64,000 nucleotides of DNA, taken from positions 1 to 64,000 of the forward strand of contig CAJMPR010000005.1 in NCBI GenBank assembly GCA_905215345.1. Reading direction: 5' to 3'. The DNA is from an uncultured bacterium. GTDB taxonomy: Bacteria; Bacteroidota; Bacteroidia; Bacteroidales; Bacteroidaceae. Shown here piece after piece: positions 55,003 through 62,707 of the stretch (positions are counted from its first letter, which is position 1; the number at the start of each line of letters is the position of its first letter). The position numbers and the translations under genes were made by a program. A model generated the notes under the pieces. The model saw nothing but the letters and a program-made list of their open reading frames with translations, was not told where the DNA came from and made no database searches.

Positions 55003-56478
55003 TTATTTATTCAGCTTCCACTCGCATCCTTCCTTACCATCTTTTATCTCGAAACCGAGGGCGGTAAGCTCGTTGCGAATCTTATCGGAAGTAGCCCAGT
55101 CTTTGTTGGCTTTCGCTCTCATACGTTCTTCGAGCAACATATCCACTACTTTACCGAAAGCGGCTTCACGTTCTTCGTTGGAAGCATTATCCTCCTTCAA
55201 TCCCAAGATGTCGAAACTGAATAAGTGGAAAGTTTCCTTCAACTCCTTCAACTCTTCGGCAGTGATGGTATCGTTACCGGCAAGAATGTTGTTAATCATG
55301 CGGGCGCCGTCAAATAGGTGTGCAATGACTATCGGAGAGTTCAAGTCATCGTTCATCGCTTCGTAGCACTTGGCGCGTAATGATTTTACATCTACGGTAG
55401 ACGTAGCGGTAGGCGCTATCTTATCCAGTCCGTGAATAGCATCCATCAATCGGGCAAGCCCTTTTTCCGCTGCTTGCAGGGCTTCATTGCTGAAGTCTAC
55501 CGTGCTGCGATAGTGCGCTTGCAGGATAAAGAAGCGGATAGTCATCGGGCTGTATGCCTGTGCCAGTAACTTGCTGGAACCTGTGAAGAATTCTTCCAGT
55601 GTGATGAAGTTACCGAGGCTTTTACCCATCTTCTGTCCGTTGATGGTAATCATATTGTTGTGCATCCAGTAACGCACCATGTCTTTCCCCTGCGAAGCGA
55701 TAGACTGTGCTATTTCACATTCGTGGTGCGGGAAGATAAGGTCCATACCACCTCCGTGAATATCAAAATTCTCACCGAGATATTTCTTCCCCATGGCGGT
55801 ACATTCGGCATGCCAGCCCGGAAAACCGTTGCTCCATGGAGAAGGCCAACGCATGATATGTTCCGGCTGGGCGCATTTCCACAGGGCGAAGTCGGCAGGA
55901 TTATGCTTTTCGCTCTGACCGTCGAGTTCGCGGGTAGTATTCAGTACATCATCCAGATTACGTCCCGACAACTTGCCGTAATGGTAATCCTTATTGTATT
56001 TGGCTACGTCGAAGTATACGGAACCTTCGCTTTCGTAAGCGTATCCGTTCTTCAATATCTCTTTTACCAGCTCTATCTGTTCGATGATATGTCCCGATGC
56101 ATGCGGTTCGATGCTGGGTGAAAGCACATTCAAAGCCTCCATAGCCTTGTGATAACGGTTGATATAATATTGCGCCACTTCCATTGGTTCGAGCTGTTCC
56201 AGGCGGGCTTTCTTGGCAATCTTGTCTTCACCTTCGTCGGCATCGTGTTCCAGATGGCCTACGTCGGTAATGTTACGGACATAACGTACCTTGTAGCCGA
56301 TATGCGTGAGGTAGCGGAACAGTAAATCGAAAGTAATGGACGGACGTGCGTGTCCCAAGTGTGGGTCACCATAAACGGTCGGTCCGCAAACATACATGCC
56401 CACATGCGGTGCATGCAACGGCACGAATACTTCCTTTTTTCTATCTAAGGTGTTGTAAATGGTCAGTTGTTGTTCCAT
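55003..56478 (-). CDS. cysS: Cysteinyl-tRNA synthetase
   Basis: 491 aa from ATG 56478 (MEQQLTIYNTLDRKKEVF); an in-frame ATG 93 bp earlier precedes the -7 box and is rejected. The class I signatures are HLGH in CGPTVYGDPHLGHARP and KMGKS in GQKMGKSLGNF. Zinc ligands are the Cys of YVCGPTVYG, the Cys of HAECTAMG and the His-Glu of FPHHECE. The enzyme charges tRNA-Cys in the cytoplasm. Promoter TACCTTTG lies at 56509-56516 on the minus strand. Confidence 0.97.
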   Translation of the reverse strand: MEQQLTIYNTLDRKKEVFVPLHAPHVGMYVCGPTVYGDPHLGHARPSITFDLLFRYLTHIGYKVRYVRNITDVGHLEHDADEGEDKIAKKARLEQLEPMEVAQYYINRYHKAMEALNVLSPSIEPHASGHIIEQIELVKEILKNGYAYESEGSVYFDVAKYNKDYHYGKLSGRNLDDVLNTTRELDGQSEKHNPADFALWKCAQPEHIMRWPSPWSNGFPGWHAECTAMGKKYLGENFDIHGGGMDLIFPHHECEIAQSIASQGKDMVRYWMHNNMITINGQKMGKSLGNFITLEEFFTGSSKLLAQAYSPMTIRFFILQAHYRSTVDFSNEALQAAEKGLARLMDAIHGLDKIAPTATSTVDVKSLRAKCYEAMNDDLNSPIVIAHLFDGARMINNILAGNDTITAEELKELKETFHLFSFDILGLKEDNASNEEREAAFGKVVDMLLEERMRAKANKDWATSDKIRNELTALGFEIKDGKEGCEWKLNK

Positions 56479-56508
56479 AACGTTGTGATTTTGTTTTCTT
56501 TTGGAACA

Positions 56509-56516
56509 CAAAGGTA
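56509..56516 (-). promoter_or_regulatory. -7 box of cysS
   Basis: TACCTTTG on the minus strand, 31 bp upstream of the chosen start codon. Confidence 0.5.
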
Positions 56517-56593
56517 TAATAAATCCGTGAATTTCTTCGTGTAGTGAAGTAATATTTGTAGAATGTCCCATTCCCTAAAAAACGACTATATAT

Positions 56594-56624
56594 TTTGCTA
56601 TTCATTACAAATCATCTATCTTTG
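56594..56624 (+). promoter_or_regulatory. Strong sigma-ABfr-type promoter with no obvious gene behind it
   Basis: TTTG at 56594-56597, a 19-bp spacer and TATCTTTG at 56617-56624 form the best promoter match I found in the window. Transcription should begin near 56628 on the plus strand, yet the first plausible start codon is 260 bp away. Confidence 0.65.
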
Positions 56625-56627
56625 TAC

Positions 56628-56840
56628 TACGTCGAGGAGAAATACGACGCGCTTGAGACAACATTGGCGGCAAAAAAACCAGCAATTTTATTTAAAACCA
56701 AAAGAACTCTCTCATTGCATTTGTTTCATGCGAACGGCTTAGAAGTCGGGCGTGTGAGCATATTTATTGAGAGTTTGGGCTGTGCTGGTGCCATTTGTCG
56801 GATAAATATGAATTCTACGTCCGGCTTCTTCATTTTTTGT
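56628..56840 (+). ncRNA. Candidate small RNA or structured leader
   Basis: About 210 nt after the promoter lack a convincing ORF but can fold. CGTCG (56630-56634) pairs with CGACG (56645-56649). AACTCTC (56705-56711) pairs with GAGAGTT (56769-56775) around two small hairpins. GTCGGA (56797-56802) pairs with TCCGGC (56820-56825), followed by TTCTTCATTTTTTG, which could end a transcript. I could not match it to tmRNA, RNase P RNA, SRP RNA or 6S RNA. On the opposite strand a 35-codon frame (56833-56726, MKKPDVEFIFIRQMAPAQPK...) exists; it may be fortuitous. Confidence 0.4.
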
Positions 56841-56887
56841 ATATCGGGAAGTCAAGGCGATTGGTAATACTTTAAATCCGAGAAGAA

Positions 56888-56977
56888 ATGAACACCCTTG
56901 ATGATGAATTGCTTTCCTTGGTTCGTAAAATGAACAGGTTGACTTCTTATCAAAAAAACAGCTTCTCTATCCGTTAA
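56888..56977 (+). CDS. Possible 29-aa small ORF
   Basis: ATG follows an AGAAGA-rich stretch. The peptide MNTLDDELLSLVRKMNRLTS... is predicted to be amphipathic helix. Its TAA is 2 bp before the ATG of the next ORF, which suggests coupling. I recognise no family, and nothing besides context supports expression. Confidence 0.3.
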   Translation: MNTLDDELLSLVRKMNRLTSYQKNSFSIR

Positions 56978-56979
56978 AT

Positions 56980-57333
56980 ATGCATCATAATATTATAGCC
57001 GGAGACGGGGCACTTCTCTTTCTTTCGTCTTCAGATGAGTCCGACGACGAAGCTGTAATAAAATATGGCTTCGAACTAAAAGAAATATTCAGTCTGGACT
57101 GTACAGACACTTTCCTGATTATTTTATGCAATGATGCCCGCTTGTTTATTTTTCTCTTTGATACCCTTGAGTTGAACTATTGGCATCCGGAGAGTGAGAG
57201 TATCTTATCGGAATTGTCCCGGTGGAAAGTTAAAAATGAATCGGGTATTTATTGTTTGAGAGGATGGGTAGATAAGATGAAGGATTGTTTGTTTTTTATT
57301 ATTGACTTATTTCATAAATACAAACTGGCATAA
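56980..57333 (+). CDS. Hypothetical 117-aa acidic protein
   Basis: A 117-aa ORF beginning MHHNIIAGDGALLFLSSSDE. It is acidic and rich in Leu, Phe and Ile, with no signal peptide or recognisable motif. No other long frame covers the stretch, and it could be driven by the promoter at 56594-56624 through a roughly 350-nt leader. I assign no function, and it could be non-coding. Confidence 0.4.
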   Translation: MHHNIIAGDGALLFLSSSDESDDEAVIKYGFELKEIFSLDCTDTFLIILCNDARLFIFLFDTLELNYWHPESESILSELSRWKVKNESGIYCLRGWVDKMKDCLFFIIDLFHKYKLA

Positions 57334-57378
57334 AGGGATATTTACGTAAGGTATCTTCAGTGCCGGTTCCGGTTATCT

Positions 57379-57466
57379 CTGTCGTATTGGGACCATAGTT
57401 CAGTCGTATTGGGAGCCTGTTTCTGTCGTATAGGGAGTCTACTTCTGTCGTATTGGGAACTCGGTT
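57379..57466. repeat. Four 22-bp tandem repeats (CTGTCGTATTGGGA core)
   Basis: Units start at 57379, 57401, 57423 and 57445. Each has a 14-bp core (CTGTCGTATTGGGA with at most one change) and a variable 8-bp tail ending in TT. A fifth, diverged core (CTGTCGTACTGGGG) is at 57577-57590, exactly 6 x 22 bp after unit four and inside the DUF6078 gene. The remainder of 57334-57530 shows nothing else. Confidence 0.85.
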
Positions 57467-57530
57467 CCACTACTGGTGGATGTGGTGGAACTTCGGACCC
57501 ATTGAAACATGAAACATTGGAACAGTCAGC

Positions 57531-57986
57531 TTATCCCGGCACGGAGTGCTCGTCCCAATCATATCCTTCAGTGTACCTGTCGTACTGGGGAGGTGTTTTA
57601 ACCCCATTCTGTGCGAAGATGTATGCAATATCTTCTTGTTCTTTTGGGGAGAGCGGACGTTCCTGATGCGCAATGCGGTAATAGGTGGTTTTAGGATAGA
57701 GTTGATGTATTGCGCTTTGCAGCAATACGGCAGTGCGGTAAGGTATATTGTCGAACATGGTACTTATTCCCCATGCCAGACGTATTTTTCGGGCAGTGCG
57801 GAAGTAGGGACAATTATCGGTATCTGCCGGATAGGCAGCGGGATTGAAGGCTTTGATTGTTAAAATGTTTTTAGGAGCGCGTAAGCCGGTCAGATGTCTC
57901 AGGCATTCGTCTTTGCGGGGGCAGTTTTCGTTGAAGCAATGGATGTAGTTGAAGGGCACTGCTTGGTAGTCAAAATCGTCTTTCAT
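57531..57986 (-). CDS. DUF6078 family protein
   Basis: 151 aa. The N-terminus FNYIHCFNENCPRKDECLRHL has a Cys pattern (C-x5-C-x4-C), and a further Cys is in DTDNCPYFR, consistent with metal binding. The later segment YRTAVLLQSAIHQLYPKTTYYRIAHQERPLSPKEQEDIAYIF is typical of the DUF6078 family as I recall it, with unknown function. The C-terminal codons for PQYDR coincide with a copy of the 22-bp repeat core found downstream. It is divergent from mnmA, with a 72-bp gap. Confidence 0.75.
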   Translation of the reverse strand: MKDDFDYQAVPFNYIHCFNENCPRKDECLRHLTGLRAPKNILTIKAFNPAAYPADTDNCPYFRTARKIRLAWGISTMFDNIPYRTAVLLQSAIHQLYPKTTYYRIAHQERPLSPKEQEDIAYIFAQNGVKTPPQYDRYTEGYDWDEHSVPG

Positions 57987-58045
57987 TGTATTTCTATTTT
58001 ATAGTCTTTTGAGAAACAAAAGTAGTGAATATCTTTTTCCTTTAC

Positions 58046-58053
58046 TACTTTTG
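58046..58053 (+). promoter_or_regulatory. -7 box of mnmA, very close to the start codon
   Basis: TACTTTTG ends 5 bp before ATG 58059, so the mRNA would be almost leaderless. A downstream start is excluded because the P-loop GMSGGTDSS begins at codon 10. Confidence 0.45.
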
Positions 58054-58058
58054 CAGCT

Positions 58059-59111
58059 ATGAAGTCAGATAAACGTGTATTACTGGGTATGAGTGGGGGT
58101 ACGGACAGTTCCGTAGCTGCTATGAAGTTGCAGGAGGCGGGTTACGAGGTGACCGGTGTGACATTTCGTTTCTACGAGAAGGACGGTTCCACAGAGTACC
58201 TGGAGGATGCGCGAACACTTGCTGCAAGATTGGGGATACAGCATATAACCTACGATGCTCGGGATATTTTTCGTTCCCGTATTATCCGGTATTTTATAGA
58301 TGAATATCTGGCAGGGCATACTCCTGTGCCTTGCACACGCTGCAATAGTGAATTGAAGTGGCCGCTTTTGGCAAAGATTGCCGATGAAAAGGGCATTTAT
58401 TGGATTGCCACGGGGCATTATGTACGTAAAGTATTATCCGGAGGGAAATACTATATCGCTCCGGCGGTGGACAGGGATAAAGACCAGACTTTCTTTCTTT
58501 GGGGACTGACACAAGATATATTGCAACGAATGTTGCTTCCTATGGGAGAAATGACGAAGATTGATGCCCGTACCTATGCCGCGGAACGTGGGTTTGAACG
58601 GGTGGCAACGAAGAAAGACAGTATAGGCGTATGTTTCTGCCCTTTGGATTACCGTTCTTTCCTCAAGCGGGAACTTCCGGCGGATGAACTACCGGGACGA
58701 GGACGGTTTGTAGATGAAAAAGGAGAATTTATGGGCTGGCACGAGGGGTATCCTTTTTATACCGTAGGGCAGCGGCGTGGCTTGGGTATTCAATTGAATC
58801 ATGCCATATTCGTTAAGGAAATCCGGAAGGGCGAAAATGAGGTGGTACTTGCGCCGCTTGCTTCTTTATATGAGATTGAAATGCGACTCAAGGACTGGAA
58901 CCTGGTGGAAGAAAAGAGCGTATTAAACGCGGAAGAAGTTATTGTAAAGATACGCTATCGTAAACAGGCAAACCGATGTAGAGTGGTTTTGGGAGGAGAC
59001 GGCTATTTACATGTGTCATTATTAGAGCCTTTAGAGTCAATAGCCGCAGGGCAAGCTGCGGCTTTTTATGGCAGTAACGGGTTGTTGCTGGGCGGAGGTA
59101 TCATTTTATGA
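58059..59111 (+). CDS. mnmA: tRNA-specific 2-thiouridylase MnmA
   Basis: 350 aa. The PP-loop is LLGMSGGTDSSVAAMKLQEAG. The catalytic Cys residues are in TPVPCTRCNSELKWP and GVCFCPLDYRSFLK. ATGHY and FFLWGLTQDIL are also family motifs, and the C-terminal beta-barrel is complete. The enzyme thiolates the wobble uridine of Lys, Glu and Gln tRNAs with sulfur relayed from a cysteine desulfurase. Bacteroides genomes often carry more than one copy; whether this is the main one is not visible here. Confidence 0.93.
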   Translation: MKSDKRVLLGMSGGTDSSVAAMKLQEAGYEVTGVTFRFYEKDGSTEYLEDARTLAARLGIQHITYDARDIFRSRIIRYFIDEYLAGHTPVPCTRCNSELKWPLLAKIADEKGIYWIATGHYVRKVLSGGKYYIAPAVDRDKDQTFFLWGLTQDILQRMLLPMGEMTKIDARTYAAERGFERVATKKDSIGVCFCPLDYRSFLKRELPADELPGRGRFVDEKGEFMGWHEGYPFYTVGQRRGLGIQLNHAIFVKEIRKGENEVVLAPLASLYEIEMRLKDWNLVEEKSVLNAEEVIVKIRYRKQANRCRVVLGGDGYLHVSLLEPLESIAAGQAAAFYGSNGLLLGGGIIL

Positions 59112-59137
59112 AATAAAGCCGTATGGAAACCAATCAG

Positions 59138-60649
59138 CTATTCGTTCAGCTTCAACATTTCTTCTATATAATTTCTTGTATTGCTGAGGCGTGGTATCTT
59201 ATGCTGCCCCCCAAGTTTCCCTTTTTGTGCCAGCCAATCACGGAACAGGTCTTTGCGAGCTATCAGTATTTCCAGAGGTTGTAGAGCCAGATTATTCTGA
59301 CGTTTGGCTTCATAATCGGAGTTTACTTCTTTGAGCGTATCATCCAGTATTTTGGCAAATTTCTCCAAATTATCAGGCATCTGGGCGAATTCTATCAACC
59401 ATTGGTGACGGCATTTGGCATTCTTATCCATAAAGACGGGAGCGGCGGAATATTCTATAACCTGTGCGCCTGTCTCGGCACATGCTTTTGCCAAACCTTT
59501 TTCCGCATTGTCTACAATCAGTTCTTCACCGAAAGCATTAATGAAATGTTTGGTACGTCCGGTAATGACAAACTTATACGGACGGTTATTGGTAAACTTC
59601 ACGGTATCTCCAATCATATAGCGCCAAAGACCGGCAGTAGTGGAGATTACCATTGCGTAGTTTTTGTTCAGTTCTACCTCTTCCAGACAGCAGATATGGG
59701 GATTTTCCGTACCGATATCTTCCAATGGAATGAACTCATAAAAGATCCCATAGTCAATCATCAGCAACATAGCCGGGTCATTCGGGTCGTTCTGTGTGCC
59801 GAAATAGCCCTCGGATGCATTATATGTTTCTACGTAATGCATATTGGGACTGTTGATGACTTGCTTGTATTGTTCGCGGTAAGGGGTAAATGCCACGCCA
59901 CCGTGAAAAAATACCTCCAGATTAGGCCATACTTCCTCCAAAGATTCTTTGCCGGTTTTCTTAAGTATATGTTTAATGAGCACCAGCATCCAGGAAGGTA
60001 CACCTGACAGATTGGTTACGTTGGTATGCAGTGTACTGTTGGCAATGGCTTCCATTTTAGGTTCGAACTCGCTCATCAGGGCGATTTCTTTGCTGGGTAC
60101 ACGTACACAATTTACTAATGGGTTCACATTTTGTATCAGTATGGCAGATAAGTCGCCTACCAAGCTATGATTAGAATTCAGATTCGGACTGTGGCTACCG
60201 CCTAAAATAAGTCCTTTACCTGAGAAAAAACGGCTTTCGGGATTCTGTCCCAGGTAGATGGCAACGGCATCTTTACCTCCTTGATAATGGGTATCTTGTA
60301 ATGACTCCTTACTTACCGGCAGAAACTTGCTTTTGTCGTTCGTTGTTCCCGACGATTTGGCAAACCAGCGTATTTCAGAAGGCCAAAGTAAGTTCTGTTC
60401 ACCGGCACGCAGACGGGTTACATAGGGTTTAATTTCTTCGTATGTTTGTATGGGAAGGCGGTTCTTGAAATCTTCATAAGTACGGATAGAAGCATAATCG
60501 TATTTCTTTCCCCACTCTGTATGGGTAGCCATACGGATCAGGCGTCGTAAAACGCCTTCTTGCAATTCTCCTGCATGGTCGGTATACAGTTCGATTTCTT
60601 TTAGGCGGGGGGTGAAGTATACTTTATTCAGAAATTTTGTAATATTCAT
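59138..60649 (-). CDS. GH3 auxin-responsive promoter-family acyl-adenylate enzyme
   Basis: 503 aa from ATG 60649 (MNITKFLNKVYFTPRLKEIE); ten further upstream codons overlap the -7 box at 60677-60684 and are excluded. Adenylation motifs are KSSGTTNDKSKFLPVS (ATP/phosphate loop), YNASEGYFGTQND and YMIGDTVKFTN. The plant GH3 proteins couple acyl acids to amino acids; the bacterial members have no settled substrate. Here the gene is monocistronic and convergent with mnmA. Despite the name it is unrelated to glycoside hydrolase family 3. Confidence 0.88.
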   Translation of the reverse strand: MNITKFLNKVYFTPRLKEIELYTDHAGELQEGVLRRLIRMATHTEWGKKYDYASIRTYEDFKNRLPIQTYEEIKPYVTRLRAGEQNLLWPSEIRWFAKSSGTTNDKSKFLPVSKESLQDTHYQGGKDAVAIYLGQNPESRFFSGKGLILGGSHSPNLNSNHSLVGDLSAILIQNVNPLVNCVRVPSKEIALMSEFEPKMEAIANSTLHTNVTNLSGVPSWMLVLIKHILKKTGKESLEEVWPNLEVFFHGGVAFTPYREQYKQVINSPNMHYVETYNASEGYFGTQNDPNDPAMLLMIDYGIFYEFIPLEDIGTENPHICCLEEVELNKNYAMVISTTAGLWRYMIGDTVKFTNNRPYKFVITGRTKHFINAFGEELIVDNAEKGLAKACAETGAQVIEYSAAPVFMDKNAKCRHQWLIEFAQMPDNLEKFAKILDDTLKEVNSDYEAKRQNNLALQPLEILIARKDLFRDWLAQKGKLGGQHKIPRLSNTRNYIEEMLKLNE

Positions 60650-60676
60650 CGTTCTTATTGAAATCTGTTTAGTGCG

Positions 60677-60684
60677 CAAAAATA
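60677..60684 (-). promoter_or_regulatory. -7 box of the GH3-family gene
   Basis: TATTTTTG on the minus strand, 28 bp upstream of ATG 60649. On the plus strand a TATCTTTA at 60727-60734 may be the pfkA -7 box, with one mismatch. Confidence 0.4.
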
Positions 60685-60777
60685 ATCTTATTTATCGGCA
60701 TCTCTATCTTTTTTTTCTTTTTTTTCTATCTTTACGTCCGTATAAGCGAAAAGAACCGTAATTTAAACTAAAACGTT

Positions 60778-61788
60778 ATGAGAATCGGCATTCTGACTTC
60801 AGGAGGAGATTGTCCCGGCATCAATGCAACTATTCGGGGCGTATGTAAAACCGCTATTAATCATTATGGAATGGAAGTGATAGGCATCCATAGCGGATTT
60901 CAAGGATTGTTGACAAAAGATGTGGAGTCATTTAACGATAAGTCTTTGTCGGGATTGTTGAATCTGGGGGGGACTATGTTGGGAACATCCCGTGAAAAAC
61001 CTTTCAAGAAGAACGGTGTGGTGTCCGATGTGAACAAGCCTGCGTTGATTGAACAGAATGTGAAAGAGTTGGGTTTGGACTGCATTGTTTGTATTGGTGG
61101 TAACGGAACGCAGAAAACGGCTGCTAAACTGTCAGCTATGGGACTGAATATTGTATCTGTGCCTAAGACAATCGATAATGATATCTGGGGAACGGATTTC
61201 TCTTTTGGTTTCGATTCGGCGGTAAGCATTGCTACAGATGCGATAGACCGTTTACATTCTACTGCCAGTTCGCATAAGCGGGTGATGGTAATTGAAGTAA
61301 TGGGGCATAAAGCGGGATGGATAGCATTGTACTCCGGTATGGCCGGAGGTGGTGACGTAATTCTTATTCCTGAGCTTCCTTATAATATCCATAACATCGG
61401 AGAAACGATTCTGAACCGATTGAAAAAGGGTAAACCTTATTCCATTGTGGTGGTTGCCGAAGGAATTCAGACTGACGGCAGGAAACGTGCAGCCGAGTAT
61501 ATTGCGCAGGAAATAGAATATGAAACGGGTATTGAAACGCGTGAAACGGTACTTGGTTATATTCAACGCGGCGGTTCGCCTACGCCTTTTGACCGGAATC
61601 TGTCTACCCGCATGGGAGGGCATGCTACGGAATTAATCGCGACCGGACAGTTCGGACGTATGGTTACGCTGATGGGGAACGAAATATCTTCGGCGCCTTT
61701 GGAAGAGATTGCCGGAAAACTGAAACTGGTAACGGAGGATAATGATTTAGTTGTTCAGGGTAAGCACATGGGAATCTGCTTCGGATGA
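60778..61788 (+). CDS. pfkA: 6-phosphofructokinase
   Basis: 336 aa. Motifs: GILTSGGDCPGINATIRG (phosphate-binding), CIGGNGTQKTA, VPKTIDNDIWGTDFSFGFDSA and MGHKAGWIAL. The Gly in GGNGT suggests ATP use, while the Lys in PKTIDND is the residue found in pyrophosphate-using and group III enzymes. The donor is therefore best left open. It phosphorylates fructose 6-phosphate in glycolysis. Its last 42 bp overlap the 3' end of the convergent rnc gene. Confidence 0.93.
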   Translation: MRIGILTSGGDCPGINATIRGVCKTAINHYGMEVIGIHSGFQGLLTKDVESFNDKSLSGLLNLGGTMLGTSREKPFKKNGVVSDVNKPALIEQNVKELGLDCIVCIGGNGTQKTAAKLSAMGLNIVSVPKTIDNDIWGTDFSFGFDSAVSIATDAIDRLHSTASSHKRVMVIEVMGHKAGWIALYSGMAGGGDVILIPELPYNIHNIGETILNRLKKGKPYSIVVVAEGIQTDGRKRAAEYIAQEIEYETGIETRETVLGYIQRGGSPTPFDRNLSTRMGGHATELIATGQFGRMVTLMGNEISSAPLEEIAGKLKLVTEDNDLVVQGKHMGICFG

Positions 61789-62700
61789 TTTGTCGCTTTC
61801 TTCCGGAGTGCATGATGTTTCTTGGGCTTTTGGGTTGTCCGGTATCTCGTTATTGGTGATTTCGGCCTCACAAATCTCAGAAGATTCGGGAGATTCTATT
61901 ACAGAAGTTTCTTCTGCGACTTCTGCATGGTTTTGAATCTTGGCTGTTTCGATGGCTTCTTTGAAAGCTTCATCGCTTTTAATTTTCTTTAATGCCATTT
62001 GTGCGGCATTTTGTTGCGATTCTTTTTTGGAATATCCTCTGCCGGTACCGGCAGATATTCTTTCGATGCGGACTTCCGTGTGGAACATGGGATTATAGTC
62101 CTGGTCGAGAAGCTGTTCTATCAATTCAAAGGATACTTCCATCTTGCTCTTTTGACTCCATTCGATGAGCTTGGATTTGAAGTTGACCTCTTTACGTGAC
62201 ATCTTATCAAGGTCGATATAGTTCTTAAATATCTTTCGCTCTATGAACTGTTTGCAACGATCATAGCCTTGGTCCAGATAGATGGCACCTATAAATGCTT
62301 CAAAAGCATTGCCATACATATAACTGTTGTGTGAAGAAGAGCGACTGGAATACTTGACGAGTTTGTCAAGTCCGATTTCTACCGCCAGTTTGTTTAATGT
62401 CTCTCTTTGGACAATTTTGGAACGTGTATTGGTGAGGAAGCCTTCGCGACGACCTTCAAAATGCTTAAAGACGATGTCTCCTACAATTGCGTCAAGGATA
62501 GCGTCACCCAAAAATTCCAATCGTTCGTTGTTCAATGGGCGCCCTTTTTCGGAACGGATGGAAGTTGATTTGTGCAGTAAAGCCTGTTGATAATACCGTA
62601 TATTACGGGGAAAGAACCCCAGTATCTTATAAAAACAAAGATAAGACTCTCTGTCCTTACGGAATAAGAGCCTTATCTTGTCTATTTGATTACGTAACAC
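61747..62700 (-). CDS. rnc: Ribonuclease III
   Basis: 317 aa from GTG 62700 (encoding MLRNQIDKIRLLF), 7 bp after the fabF stop; an ATG at 62760 lies inside fabF and is rejected. The RNase III signature NERLEFLGDAILD is at about 58-70, and the second catalytic acidic cluster is NAFEAFIGAIYLDQG. A double-stranded-RNA-binding domain follows (about 175-245, GRGYSKKESQQNAAQMALKKI). The C-terminal tail of about 65 residues is acidic and low in complexity (many Glu, Ser). The enzyme cuts dsRNA in rRNA and mRNA processing. It is probably co-transcribed with fabF. Confidence 0.93.
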   Translation of the reverse strand: MLRNQIDKIRLLFRKDRESYLCFYKILGFFPRNIRYYQQALLHKSTSIRSEKGRPLNNERLEFLGDAILDAIVGDIVFKHFEGRREGFLTNTRSKIVQRETLNKLAVEIGLDKLVKYSSRSSSHNSYMYGNAFEAFIGAIYLDQGYDRCKQFIERKIFKNYIDLDKMSRKEVNFKSKLIEWSQKSKMEVSFELIEQLLDQDYNPMFHTEVRIERISAGTGRGYSKKESQQNAAQMALKKIKSDEAFKEAIETAKIQNHAEVAEETSVIESPESSEICEAEITNNEIPDNPKAQETSCTPEESDKSSEADSHVLTLNN

Positions 62701-62707
62701 GACCGTA

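Noticed and set aside
56595..56867. 90-aa plus-strand frame in the gap after cysS
   Set aside because: It starts inside the predicted promoter, has no family resemblance and covers the candidate structured RNA.
57379..57590. 22-bp repeats as a CRISPR array
   Set aside because: Repeats are contiguous with only 8 variable bases between cores, far too short for spacers, and no cas gene is nearby.
59138..60649. GH3-family gene as a glycoside hydrolase
   Set aside because: The GH3 name here refers to the plant auxin-responsive family; ATP-loop and adenylation motifs are clear and no hydrolase motif exists.
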